A DNA stretch of 64,000 bases from Cytobacillus depressus (GTDB lineage Bacteria; Bacillota; Bacilli; Bacillales; Cytobacillaceae), in contig NZ_WBOS01000003.1 of the NCBI RefSeq assembly GCF_008923245.1, positions 248,001 through 312,000 of the forward strand. The letters run 5' to 3'. The notes beneath the pieces were generated by a model, which made no database searches, was not told where the DNA came from, and was given only the letters and a program-made list of their open reading frames with translations. The stretch's first letter is position 1. Every line of letters begins with the position of its first letter. Below, piece after piece: positions 35,335 through 44,447 of the stretch. The position numbers and the translations under genes were made by a program.

Positions 35335-36729
35335 TTGAAAGTTGATCTTATTGTTCAAAATGCATATATACTCACGATGGAAGGAAAAGGTGTAGGATTT
35401 ATAGAAAATGGTTCCATTGCAGTAGAAGGGAACTTGATTCAAGAAGTTGGACATGCCGATGAAATCAAAAGAAACTATCAAGCTGAAAGAATCATAGATG
35501 CAACTAATAAACTAGTGATACCTGGTTTAATTGATGCTCATATCCATACTGGTCTTGCGATATTTCGAGGCGTCGCTCAGGATATGTCAAACTGGATGCA
35601 AAAGGGTCTTTGGCCGTTTATGAAGCATATGAAGCCTGAAGAAAGCGTGAAAGGTTCCATGGTCAATATAATTGAAGGGATTAAGGCTGGAACAACAACC
35701 TTTTGCGATTTCGATGGAAGAATGGACTTAATTGTTAATAATTACAAAAAAATAGGCGCTAGAGCGCGACTTGCGGAACTCGTCAATGAAATCCCGGATA
35801 ACGTTGGAGATTTACCTGTTGGGGAGCTATACCCTTTCAATCCATCTATCGGAAATACAAAGCTGAAAAGAAACCTCGAATTATTTGAAAAGCATCACGA
35901 GAGTGAAAATGGCAGGATTACAGCGATTTTAGGTCCGCATGGTCCTGATATGATGAGTTTGGAATTATTGAATGAAATCAAAGAGTATGGAGAAAAATTC
36001 GATACTAAACTTCATATGCATGTTGCCCAAGGAGATCGAGAAATTGATCAGATGAACAAACGGTATGGCAAAAGATCAATTGATTTCCTCGAAGAGCATG
36101 GATTTTTAAATGAAAGATTGATTGCCGTCCATTTAACGGAAGCTACAAATGAGGAAACGGAAAAGGTGGCTAAAAGCGGTGCTGGCATGATTTACTGTTC
36201 CGGCAGTATTGGAATCATCGACGGTCTCGTACCTCCTGTTTACCATTTTTTACAGTCAGGCGGAGTGGCTTGCTTAGGTTCCGATCAAGCTCCAGGCAAT
36301 AATTGCAATAATATGTTTAATGAAATGAAATTTGCTGCGATCTTAAACAAAGTTAAACTAGCTGACCCAAGAGTGTTTAATGCTACGATCGCCTTAAGAA
36401 TGGCAACCATCGAAGCAGCAAAAGTAATGGGAATTGATCATGAAGTTGGCTCCATCCGAAAAGGAAAAAAGGCGGATCTGGTCATTATTAATTTACAAGA
36501 TCCATCCTTCTTCCCTCTCTATACGAAACCAATTAGAAATATTGTTCCCAACCTAGTCTATTCAGCACGAGGACATGAAGTAGAGACATCCATTATTGAT
36601 GGACAAGTGATTATGGAAAATAGAAAAATCCTTACGATTGACGAAACTGCTGCTATTACCGAAGCACAAAAAGCGGCGGAACAAATTGCAGTAAGGGTTG
36701 AAAAGGATATTTTACAAAACTTAAAGTGA
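35335..36729 (+). CDS. Amidohydrolase family protein (SsnA/TRZ-ATZ type)
   Basis: A 464-aa metal-dependent hydrolase of the cytosine-deaminase-like group. Metal and catalytic motifs are visible: GLIDAHIHTG, GPHGPD, LHMHVAQGDRE, VHLTEATNEE and CLGSDQAPGNNCN. The C-terminal composite-domain strand GSIRKGKKADLVIINL is present. The start is TTG behind GGGGAGG. It ends the operon and is followed by a terminator. Members deaminate or dechlorinate rings or hydrolyse guanidine/amide bonds; which applies here is not readable. Confidence 0.87.
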   Translation: MKVDLIVQNAYILTMEGKGVGFIENGSIAVEGNLIQEVGHADEIKRNYQAERIIDATNKLVIPGLIDAHIHTGLAIFRGVAQDMSNWMQKGLWPFMKHMKPEESVKGSMVNIIEGIKAGTTTFCDFDGRMDLIVNNYKKIGARARLAELVNEIPDNVGDLPVGELYPFNPSIGNTKLKRNLELFEKHHESENGRITAILGPHGPDMMSLELLNEIKEYGEKFDTKLHMHVAQGDREIDQMNKRYGKRSIDFLEEHGFLNERLIAVHLTEATNEETEKVAKSGAGMIYCSGSIGIIDGLVPPVYHFLQSGGVACLGSDQAPGNNCNNMFNEMKFAAILNKVKLADPRVFNATIALRMATIEAAKVMGIDHEVGSIRKGKKADLVIINLQDPSFFPLYTKPIRNIVPNLVYSARGHEVETSIIDGQVIMENRKILTIDETAAITEAQKAAEQIAVRVEKDILQNLK

Positions 36730-36768
36730 TATTTTAACAATGGTGAATGGAAGATTACTATGACGCAA

Positions 36769-36800
36769 TGAAGGATCTCTATTTTTATAGGGGTCCTTTA
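36769..36800 (+). terminator. Terminator of the amino-acid ABC/amidohydrolase operon
   Basis: AAGGATCTC pairs (two wobble pairs) with GGGGTCCTT across an AT loop and is followed by TAATTTT. Confidence 0.65.
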
Positions 36801-36816
36801 ATTTTGCTTCGAACAA

Positions 36817-36835
36817 TTGGCAGATAACCTGCCAA
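36817..36835. repeat. TTGGCAGATAACCTGCCAA repeat
   Basis: A perfect 7-bp palindrome (TTGGCAG-ATAAC-CTGCCAA) related to the TTGGCTGACAA copies at 3710 and 17740. Confidence 0.5.
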
Positions 36836-36983
36836 AACAGGATTTCAAACCTTTTGAACTCCCAGACAAGGTGTACAAACCTTATATTATGTGATTTGAT
36901 AGTTTAAAATATAGTAAAAGTGTAACGTATTTCAAGAAGAGGGGCAACGGACCAGACTCCCTGTCCTTGAAAGGGGAATAGCA

Positions 36984-38564
36984 ATGTTTCGTTTTTACTC
37001 CACAATGACGGTTGAGGAGGCCATCTCGCATTATCCTATCGATCATAATGAAGTGGAAGTTTATAATCATTTAGAGGAATTTGTTGGATATCTTACTTTA
37101 GAATCCCTTTCGGTAGCCATCCATCAGGGAGAATTAATACGGCCTATTATTGATTTTGTTCTTTTGCAAGCACCCGTTCAAAGTTTTGCTCACCATTCCA
37201 TTCCCGATTCTGATTTTCATACTTTTTTTACAAGTGAGCTTTGCCATATTGCGTTTAATTCCTTATACGATGGTGTCTATATAACAGATGGTTCAGGTGT
37301 CACTCTGTTTGTGAATGAAGCCTATCAAAGAATAACAGGTATTAAGGATGAAGAAGTAATAGGACAGCATATGAGTCATTTGGTAGAACGAGGGATTATT
37401 TCCGCATCAGCTTCTTTAGAAACGATCCTGAAGAAAAAACCTGTCACTGTCATCCAAACGATACGAAATGGGCGGCAAACGATCGTTTCTGCTACTCCTA
37501 TCATGTCTTCCTCGAACGAAATCATGTATGTGGTTAGCAGTGTAAGGGATATTACGGAGTTGATTAAATTAAAGCACGAGTTAGATAAGCAGAAGCTTAT
37601 GTTTCAACGGCTCCCTCAAACCATGCCTGCACTTGAGCATTCTAGCTTTCATAATCTAGTAATTGGTCCTTCTACAACTTCGCTATTTCAGCTTGCAGAT
37701 AAAGTAGCGAAAAGCGATGCGAAAATATTGCTGCAAGGTGAAACCGGGGTTGGTAAAAGTATGATTGCCAAATATATTCACACTAGAAGTAACCGCAGCA
37801 ATGAGATTTTTATGGAATTGAATTGCAGCGCAATACCCAATCATTTAGTAGAGTCAGAGTTATTTGGATATGAGCCCGGGTCCTTCACTGGAGCATTAAA
37901 ACAAGGGAAAATTGGCATTCTTGAAAAATCTCATGGAGGTACTTTGTTTCTCGATGAAATTGGGGACTTGCCTCTTGAGCTGCAAGTCAAACTATTAAAG
38001 GTAGTAGAAGAAAATCGATTTATGCGTGTTGGTTCAACTGAAATGAGGCAAGTCGATGTTCGAATCATTTCAGCCACACATAGAGATCTCGCAGAAATAG
38101 TGCGAAAAGGAGAATTCCGTGAAGACCTTTATTACCGACTAAATATTGTTACTTTAAATGTACCGCCTTTAAGGGAACGAAAGGAAGAAATCATTTCATT
38201 ATTAGAGGTGTATTTGAAGCAATTCAATGACAAATATCATGAGAATAAAAAAATGACTCCCGAATGCTATGAATGGTTAACGAATTATTCTTGGCCAGGT
38301 AATATTCGTGAGCTGGCTAATTTAGTGGAAAGATTGGTTGTGACTACTTTCCATGATGAGATTGACGTTTCCGATCTCCCTTCTTTTATCCAACCGGTTT
38401 TTCCTAATAAAGAGCCGGTCACATTAAAAGAAACAGTTGCTCAAGTTGAGAAGTCTCTTATAAGTAAAGCGATGCAAAAATATGGAACGACGAGAGTGGC
38501 TGCTGAAGCATTGGGAATTAGCCAAAGCAGTATCGTGCAAAAAATGAAAAAATACCAATTGTGA
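36984..38564 (+). CDS. Sigma-54-dependent transcriptional activator with PAS domain
   Basis: A 526-aa bacterial enhancer-binding protein. The N-terminal 80 residues have no clear identity. A PAS domain covers about 88-205 (SLYDGVYITDGSGVTLFVNEA). The AAA+ domain covers about 225-455, with Walker A GETGVGKS (252-259), a sigma-54 contact loop reading GSFTGA (299-304; usual form GAFTGA), Walker B GGTLFLDEIGD and the arginine finger region FREDLYYRLN. A Fis-type HTH covers 505-526 (TRVAAEALGISQSSIVQKMKK). A -24/-12 promoter lies directly before the next operon, its evident target. Confidence 0.93.
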   Translation: MFRFYSTMTVEEAISHYPIDHNEVEVYNHLEEFVGYLTLESLSVAIHQGELIRPIIDFVLLQAPVQSFAHHSIPDSDFHTFFTSELCHIAFNSLYDGVYITDGSGVTLFVNEAYQRITGIKDEEVIGQHMSHLVERGIISASASLETILKKKPVTVIQTIRNGRQTIVSATPIMSSSNEIMYVVSSVRDITELIKLKHELDKQKLMFQRLPQTMPALEHSSFHNLVIGPSTTSLFQLADKVAKSDAKILLQGETGVGKSMIAKYIHTRSNRSNEIFMELNCSAIPNHLVESELFGYEPGSFTGALKQGKIGILEKSHGGTLFLDEIGDLPLELQVKLLKVVEENRFMRVGSTEMRQVDVRIISATHRDLAEIVRKGEFREDLYYRLNIVTLNVPPLRERKEEIISLLEVYLKQFNDKYHENKKMTPECYEWLTNYSWPGNIRELANLVERLVVTTFHDEIDVSDLPSFIQPVFPNKEPVTLKETVAQVEKSLISKAMQKYGTTRVAAEALGISQSSIVQKMKKYQL

Positions 38565-38608
38565 GTAGAAAACGAATCAAATACAGACGTTTGATTCGTT
38601 TTCTACTC
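38563..38608. terminator. Perfect 19-bp stem-loop after the sigma-54 activator gene
   Basis: Perfect arms at 38563-38581 and 38590-38608 with an eight-base loop start at the stop codon. The stem is AT-rich but long, with TTTT within the right arm. It is probably a terminator and could work both ways. Confidence 0.7.
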
Positions 38609-38707
38609 ATTTTCATTTATTGGAATCTTACATAATAGAGTGAAAAAAATGAATTATCTCGTAAAAAGTCAGTCCTTCACACAATATTTACTCTTTCTAT
38701 TAAGTTT

Positions 38708-38723
38708 TGGCATGATACTTGCA
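38708..38723 (+). promoter_or_regulatory. Sigma-54 (-24/-12) promoter
   Basis: TGGCAT-N5-TTGCA matches the sigma-54 consensus TGGCAC-N5-TTGCW with one change, 33 bp before the dehydrogenase start. The gene just upstream encodes a sigma-54 activator. Confidence 0.85.
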
Positions 38724-38755
38724 ACAATATTTCATGATAGAAAGGGGAGAACAAA

Positions 38756-39901
38756 ATGAACATTTCGAATTTTTCAATGGCCAACAAATTAATTACGGGT
38801 CGTGATTCATTAATCCAATTACCAGAGGAAGTTGCACGATTAGGGATGAAAAAACCGCTTATCGTAACGGATAAAGTCCTTATAGAAGCAGGGGTAGTGA
38901 AACAAGTTCAAGATTTACTTTCGATAGAGGCTGGGATTTTTTCAGATGTGAATCCAGAACCGGAAGTGGAAATTGTTGAGCATTGTGTAACCGTTATCAA
39001 TAATGGAAATTATGATGGTTTAATCGCTGTGGGTGGAGGAAGTGCTATTGATATTGCGAAAGCATCTGCGGTCATGGCGACAAACAGTGGCACAATCGAT
39101 CAATATTTTGGTACGAATTTGGTCCAAGAAGCGGGTCTGCCTTTAATAGCCATTCCAACTACGGCAGGGACAGGCTCTGAAGTTACCAATATATCAATCT
39201 TATCCGATTTAAAAGAGCAAGTGAAAAAGGGAATTGTAAGCCCTTACTTATTGCCGAATGTGGCGATTGTTTCACCGATGATGACTCTGACTTGTCCTCC
39301 AAAGGTGACAGCAGCCAGCGGGGTCGACGCGTTAGTTCATGCGGTTGAAGCTTATATTTCAAAATTTGCTTCACCTGTTACTGATGCCCTTGCGATTGGG
39401 GCAATGAAGCTGATTGCTAAAAATTTGCCAAAAGCATTTGCTAATCCAGAACATATCGAAGCGCGAGAAGCGATGATTACGGGAAGTTTAATGGCGGGGC
39501 TTGCTTTCGGAAATGCTGGCGTTGGTGCTGTTCATGCCTTAGCCTATCCGCTTGGAGGCCGTTTCCATATGGCTCATGGGGTTAGTAATTCCTTATTGCT
39601 GCCGTATGTAATGAAATGGAATAAAATCGCCTGCTTAGAAAGATTCCGGGATATCGCTGAAGCGCTTGGTGAAAAAACAGATTCCTTAAACGATGATGAA
39701 GCGGCAGAGGCAGCAATTCAGGCGATGATTCGGATTTGCCGGTATGTAGAAATCCCGCAATCGCTTAGAGAGTTTGATATTCCAGAAACGGCCCTACCAG
39801 AATTGGCACAGGAAGCTTTTAAACAAACAAGGCTTTTGAAAAATAACCCGCGAAGCTTAAGTCTTAAAGATATTGAAAGCATTTATCACGCCGCATATTA
39901 A
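38756..39901 (+). CDS. Iron-containing alcohol dehydrogenase, possible 4-hydroxybutyrate dehydrogenase
   Basis: A 381-aa group III alcohol dehydrogenase. NAD-binding GGGSAIDIAKA is near residues 93-103, followed by IPTTAGTGSEVT and the metal-binding histidines in GVDALVHAVEAY, GAVHALAYPLGGRFHMAHG. AAAGGGGAG precedes the ATG. It is the first gene after the sigma-54 promoter and is co-transcribed with a carrier and succinate-semialdehyde dehydrogenase. That context fits 4-hydroxybutyrate dehydrogenase, a known member of this family with similar length. Other short alcohols cannot be excluded. Confidence 0.85.
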   Translation: MNISNFSMANKLITGRDSLIQLPEEVARLGMKKPLIVTDKVLIEAGVVKQVQDLLSIEAGIFSDVNPEPEVEIVEHCVTVINNGNYDGLIAVGGGSAIDIAKASAVMATNSGTIDQYFGTNLVQEAGLPLIAIPTTAGTGSEVTNISILSDLKEQVKKGIVSPYLLPNVAIVSPMMTLTCPPKVTAASGVDALVHAVEAYISKFASPVTDALAIGAMKLIAKNLPKAFANPEHIEAREAMITGSLMAGLAFGNAGVGAVHALAYPLGGRFHMAHGVSNSLLLPYVMKWNKIACLERFRDIAEALGEKTDSLNDDEAAEAAIQAMIRICRYVEIPQSLREFDIPETALPELAQEAFKQTRLLKNNPRSLSLKDIESIYHAAY

Positions 39902-39915
39902 GGAGGAAAAAGCAT

Positions 39916-41313
39916 ATGAAGTGGAAAAATCGCCCGCATGGCTCTGAAGCACCTTATATTCCTGCAGGTCCTTTTAAAATTCGTATTCCATTTGTCCATT
40001 ACCGGTTCGAATGGCCTGACTACGTTCAAGGTCTATTAATGTGTGCGGTTGATTTAGGGGCTATTACTCTATTAGCCGACTATCTAGGGATGCCATTTGA
40101 AGTTGCCTTAGCGGTTGTTATATTAAATGGCTTGCTCTATTTACTGCATCATATATTAGGTGATCCTGTCATTCCAGGCTGGGTTACACCGGCTATTCCA
40201 CTCATCGTCTTGTTTGTTAAGCAATTTGAGGAGGGACCTGATCGAGTTTATGCGCTGATTGCTTTTCAGTTAACATTAGGTATTTTGTCTATTATTCTTG
40301 GTCTTACCGGCTTAGCTAGTAAAGTTGTTCATATGGTGCCAAATGCCATTAAGTCAGGAATCATTCTTGGTGCTGGGATTGGAGCGATCGTTTCCATCTT
40401 TGAAGTAGGGGGGAAATTCGAATTATTCCCGCTCACTGTTACGATTTGTATCGGTTTTGCCTTCTACCTTACTTTTTCAAAGCATTTTGAACAAATCAAA
40501 AAAAGGAACAAAGCATTGGCTCTATTGGGGAACCTTGGAATTCTCCCAGCTATTTTGCTCGCAGTTATTGTTGCTCCGCTAGCTGGAGAAGCTAAATGGC
40601 CCGTAATTCAATGGGGATTCAGTCAACCGGATTTTGCCACACTATGGGCAGAATATACCGTTTTCGGATTAGGCTTTCCTGCACTCCTCTTTTTTGTAAA
40701 AGCAGTACCTGCTGTGTTAGCTACCTATTTGGTGGTTTTCGGTGATGTTCTTAAAACAAAAGCATTGCTTTCTGAATCAGATGTTGTAAGAAAAGATGAA
40801 AAAGTGGATTACAATCCAAACCGGGCTCATTTAATTTTCGGTGGGAGAAATATGCTGATGAGTATAATTGGCCCAGATATTACAATGGCAGGTCCGATGT
40901 GGGCGGCTATGCAGGTTGTAATTGTTGAACGCTTTAAAGAAGGAAAAAAAGCGATGAATTCCTTTTTTGGAGGCGCAGGATCTTTCCGCTGGGGTACGAA
41001 TACCGGACTATTATTATTACCAATTGTCAGCTTAGTTCAACCGATCCTAGGGGTAGCTTTAGCTCTGACATTGCTTGTCCAAGGTTATGTTAGCGTTCGA
41101 ATTGGTGTTATGCAGGCAACAAGTCAACGTGATTTAGGAATCGCAGGTGTTGTCGCTGCTATTCTTGTAATTAAAGGTGCAACTATGGCATTTGCAGCAG
41201 GAATATTACTATGTTTCCTTCTCTACGGAAAAGACTTCTTAAGAGGGGAAGATGATAAACTCTTTACACAGCATTCAAGTGAAAAAGACAAAAAGGAGAA
41301 AAAAGTATCATGA
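39916..41313 (+). CDS. Multi-spanning transporter, NCS2/SulP-like fold, substrate unassigned
   Basis: A 465-aa membrane protein with roughly 12-14 hydrophobic segments. Weak resemblance to xanthine/uracil (NCS2) or SulP carriers is suggested by the IPGWVTPAIPLIVLFV and SGIILGAGIGAIVSIFEVG segments and by the repeated helix layout. The usual purine-binding motifs are not evident. The last four bases overlap the start of gabD, and AAGGAGG precedes its ATG. Its position between two enzymes of a 4-hydroxybutyrate to succinate route makes it a candidate carrier for that acid (inference). Confidence 0.75.
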   Translation: MKWKNRPHGSEAPYIPAGPFKIRIPFVHYRFEWPDYVQGLLMCAVDLGAITLLADYLGMPFEVALAVVILNGLLYLLHHILGDPVIPGWVTPAIPLIVLFVKQFEEGPDRVYALIAFQLTLGILSIILGLTGLASKVVHMVPNAIKSGIILGAGIGAIVSIFEVGGKFELFPLTVTICIGFAFYLTFSKHFEQIKKRNKALALLGNLGILPAILLAVIVAPLAGEAKWPVIQWGFSQPDFATLWAEYTVFGLGFPALLFFVKAVPAVLATYLVVFGDVLKTKALLSESDVVRKDEKVDYNPNRAHLIFGGRNMLMSIIGPDITMAGPMWAAMQVVIVERFKEGKKAMNSFFGGAGSFRWGTNTGLLLLPIVSLVQPILGVALALTLLVQGYVSVRIGVMQATSQRDLGIAGVVAAILVIKGATMAFAAGILLCFLLYGKDFLRGEDDKLFTQHSSEKDKKEKKVS

Positions 41314-42746
41314 CAAAAAACACGTTGGATTTCGGTTTATATATAAATAGAGAGTCTATTGATACAGCCGACCAAATTCTTGTGCAAAATCCAGCAACTT
41401 TTGAGACTGTCGGATCTGTTCCAAATGCTACACAAAAGGAAGCAAAGCTGGCAGTTGATGCAGCCTATTCAGCATTTAGCAGCTGGTCCAAGACAACCGC
41501 ATATGAAAGAGCTGAATTATTGGAAAAATGGTTTGCGGTGATTGAAAAGCGAACAGATGAAATCGCGGCTGTTTTAACAAAAGAACAAGGAAAGCCTTTA
41601 TCCGAAGCAAAAGGCGAAATGAACTATGCGAATAGCTTCTTGAAATGGTATGCCGAAGAAGCAAAAAGAATTTATGGAGAAACGATTCCTGCCTTATCAG
41701 GAAATAAGAGAATACTTGTGCAAAAACAGCCAGTTGGGGTTGTTGCTGTCATTACTCCATGGAATTTTCCTGCTGCGATGATTACAAGAAAGGTTGCTCC
41801 TGCACTTGCTGCTGGATGTACAGTTGTTATTAAGCCGGCAGAACTTACCCCGCTTACGGCGTATCTACTTGCTGATTGTGCGCATGAGGCAGGTATTCCT
41901 GCCGGGGTGATCAATGTGGTAACAACGAAAAACCCGGGTGAAATGGTTGACGTATGGATGGAAGACCCTCGAGTCAAAAAAGTCACATTTACTGGGTCAA
42001 CACCGGTTGGAAAGCTTTTAATGAGAAAAGCTGCTGATACGGTAAAAAAAGTGTCGCTTGAACTTGGCGGTCTGGCTCCGTTTATTATTGCCGAGGATGC
42101 AGATATAGAAGAAGCAGTAAACGGCGTCATTCAGTCGAAATTCAGAAATGCGGGACAAACTTGTATTTGTGCAAACCGAATTTACGTCCATGAATCGATT
42201 AAAGATGAATTTTTGTCTTCATTCATTGCAGCGGTTAAAGGGTTGAAAGTTGGAAATGGACTTGACGAAAATGTCAGCATTGGTCCGCTCATCGATGAAA
42301 GAGCAGTGGCCAAAGTCCAAAAACAAATAGATGATGCCGTAGCAAAAGGTGCCGTTTTGCATGAAGATTCCACCATTCACACGGACAAGGGATACTTCAT
42401 GAAACCTGTTGTTCTTTCAAATGTGACGGATGATATGCAATGCATGCAGGAAGAGACTTTTGGTCCCCTCGCACCTATAAGCACTTATCGCACCGACCTT
42501 GAGGCGGTCGAAAGGGCAAACGCTACACCATTTGGTTTAGCTGCCTATGTGTATACACAGTCACTAAAAAAGGCATTTTGGTTCTCCGAAAACTTGGAAT
42601 ACGGCATCGTCGGTGTGAATGATGGAGCTCCTTCCGTTGCCCAAGCTCCTTTTGGAGGCATGAAAGAAAGTGGACTTGGCCGAGAAGGCGGGCACTACGG
42701 ATTGGATGAATTCTTGGAAATTAAGTATGTTTCGATGAAGGTTTAG
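41310..42746 (+). CDS. gabD: Succinate-semialdehyde dehydrogenase
   Basis: A 478-aa aldehyde dehydrogenase. VITPWNFPAAMITRKVAPALAAG, VTFTGSTPVGK, the catalytic glutamate in LELGGLAPFIIAEDAD and the catalytic cysteine in NAGQTCICANRIYVHE are intact. The C-terminal GGMKESGLGREGGHYG fits GabD-type enzymes. It is coupled to the carrier gene by an ATGA overlap. It would convert succinate semialdehyde, made by the preceding dehydrogenase, to succinate. A hairpin repeat and a strong terminator follow. Confidence 0.92.
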   Translation: MTKNTLDFGLYINRESIDTADQILVQNPATFETVGSVPNATQKEAKLAVDAAYSAFSSWSKTTAYERAELLEKWFAVIEKRTDEIAAVLTKEQGKPLSEAKGEMNYANSFLKWYAEEAKRIYGETIPALSGNKRILVQKQPVGVVAVITPWNFPAAMITRKVAPALAAGCTVVIKPAELTPLTAYLLADCAHEAGIPAGVINVVTTKNPGEMVDVWMEDPRVKKVTFTGSTPVGKLLMRKAADTVKKVSLELGGLAPFIIAEDADIEEAVNGVIQSKFRNAGQTCICANRIYVHESIKDEFLSSFIAAVKGLKVGNGLDENVSIGPLIDERAVAKVQKQIDDAVAKGAVLHEDSTIHTDKGYFMKPVVLSNVTDDMQCMQEETFGPLAPISTYRTDLEAVERANATPFGLAAYVYTQSLKKAFWFSENLEYGIVGVNDGAPSVAQAPFGGMKESGLGREGGHYGLDEFLEIKYVSMKV

Positions 42747-42801
42747 GGCAGGGGGACGGTTCTTTTGCTTCAGTAGGGCGCGGGAACTGTCCCTTTGTTT
42801 C
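42747..42801. repeat. GGGACGGTTCT hairpin repeat after gabD
   Basis: GGGGACGGTTCTTTTGCTTC on one side and GGGAACTGTCCCTTTG on the other. It begins immediately after the gabD stop codon. Confidence 0.7.
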
Positions 42802-42812
42802 TTTAAAGCTAT

Positions 42813-42851
42813 GAAAAAGAGGATGAGCGTTAATGGCTCATCCTCTTTTTC
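42813..42851. terminator. Strong bidirectional terminator
   Basis: GAAAAAGAGGATGAGC and GCTCATCCTCTTTTTC form a perfect 16-bp stem with a seven-base loop between the convergent gabD and symporter genes. Confidence 0.92.
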
Positions 42852-42913
42852 AAAATGTTTGGAGCTGGTTGTACGTAATCTTAATAACTGGGACGATGAG
42901 TCTTTCTCAATGT

Positions 42914-42998
42914 CCCCCTCGCTTCATGCAGGAAGCAGAAGAATCGTCCCCATGTTTCCTAGATTTTAAGAAGCAATAGAACCGTCCCCATGCTCCAC
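42914..42998. repeat. GGGACGGTTCT repeats entering the symporter 3' end
   Basis: One unit (GAAGCAGAAGAATCGTCCCCATG) is followed by a second (GAAGCAATAGAACCGTCCCCATGCTCC). The second includes the stop codon and the last ten codons of the sodium symporter gene on the minus strand. Confidence 0.7.
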
Positions 42999-44447
42999 TT
43001 CTTGCTTCATTTTTCCCGTCACAAGACTAACCACAATCATAACAATCAAGTTCATAACTAATGCAATAACCCCAACGTTTAAATCCTTAATAAATTGTGG
43101 TAGTGAAGGGAATAGGGTACCGATGGTTGTGTGGCTGATCGAAATGTAGGCTACTGTCGCAACACCAACGGCGATTCCTGCGAATGCTCCTTGCTTTGTT
43201 ACGAAATTCCTTTTGCTTAAACTAAAGACTAATGGCAGGAATAATTGTGTCACTAAGCTGTATCCCATCAATAGTATAGTAACGAGTGTATCTCCGCCTT
43301 GGAATGTGAAATATAGAGCGATCATGGCGACGACTGGAACTAAGCTCTTTGCTAATTTGGCAACCTGCTGATCGGTTGCATTCGGAACGAAAACCTTGTA
43401 TATGTTTTTGGAAATTAGCGTAGCAGATGCCATTAAGATCATCGATCCCGGAACAATGGCCGTTAATAATCCAGCAGCGCCAATTAAGCCGACTACCCAT
43501 GGATCAAACGTTTGGATAGAAAGTCTTAAAAGTGCAAGGTCACCTTCTGCTCCATCTAAACCTTTCACTTGTAAAATAGCAGCAAATCCAACAAAGAAAA
43601 CAAACAATAAAATGAGCTGGTAAAGCGGCATGACAATGGCGTTTTTGCGGAACACTTTTTGGTTTTCCGCAGAATACACTGCACCGAAGTTATGCGGCCA
43701 CATATAGTAGCCAAGTGCCGTTAATAGAACCGTAGAGATGAACCAAGAAACACTTAATCCACTTTCCGGAAGGACTGAATGTCCCGGTTTTGCAAGTTCT
43801 ACTGCTTCGAACATTGGCTGAAGCCCACCATAATAATGGAATGGCAAATAAAGTCCTAGAAATACAACGACACCAAGAACCAAAATATCTTTTATAATCG
43901 CTGTCCACGCTGATCCGTGAATCCCTGAAATCATGACGTAAACCGTTACAGATAAAACCCCGATCCAGATGGCTGCCGTCGAAGAAATGGTCCCGTAAGA
44001 TGCTTCGGAAACGATTATGCCAAGTCCTTTAATTTGCAGAACGAGGTATGGAATGAGGGCCACAACCCCAACGATGGAAACAAACACACCGAGGTATGGG
44101 CTTTTATATTTGCTAACAAAAAAATCTGATTGTGACATTAAGTTATGATCTTTTGCATATTTCCAAACTTTAGGAAGTAAAAAGTACGACATAACATACG
44201 CTAAACACCCGTAAGAGAGGATATAAAATGCAGGGCCGCCTTTGCCGTAAGCCCAGCCGCTGCCGCCTAGAAATGTAAAGGTTGTGTAAATTTCCCCAGC
44301 CATTAAAAGGAATACGAGAAGCGTACCAAAGCCGCGTCCGCCGACAGACCATTGTTCAAGCGTCATATCTTTTCCTTTTTGCGCTTGGATTCCTAGAAAA
44401 ATAGATAATAGTAAAAAGCCGAATATAATAATTAATGCGATATTCAT
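42966..44447 (-). CDS. Sodium:solute symporter family protein
   Basis: A 493-aa SSS-family carrier with about 13 membrane helices. Typical blocks are SVGGRGFG, GGSGWAYGKGGPAFYIL, GIHGSAWTAIIKD and LLTAIVPGSMILMASATLISKNIY. It overlaps the DUF3311 gene by four bases (translational coupling). The SSS/DUF3311 pair recalls YhjB/YhjC of Bacillus subtilis. The last ten residues (VEHGDGSIAS) are encoded by a dispersed hairpin repeat. It likely imports the substrate of the upstream M20 amidohydrolase. Confidence 0.9.
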   Translation of the reverse strand: MNIALIIIFGFLLLSIFLGIQAQKGKDMTLEQWSVGGRGFGTLLVFLLMAGEIYTTFTFLGGSGWAYGKGGPAFYILSYGCLAYVMSYFLLPKVWKYAKDHNLMSQSDFFVSKYKSPYLGVFVSIVGVVALIPYLVLQIKGLGIIVSEASYGTISSTAAIWIGVLSVTVYVMISGIHGSAWTAIIKDILVLGVVVFLGLYLPFHYYGGLQPMFEAVELAKPGHSVLPESGLSVSWFISTVLLTALGYYMWPHNFGAVYSAENQKVFRKNAIVMPLYQLILLFVFFVGFAAILQVKGLDGAEGDLALLRLSIQTFDPWVVGLIGAAGLLTAIVPGSMILMASATLISKNIYKVFVPNATDQQVAKLAKSLVPVVAMIALYFTFQGGDTLVTILLMGYSLVTQLFLPLVFSLSKRNFVTKQGAFAGIAVGVATVAYISISHTTIGTLFPSLPQFIKDLNVGVIALVMNLIVMIVVSLVTGKMKQEVEHGDGSIAS

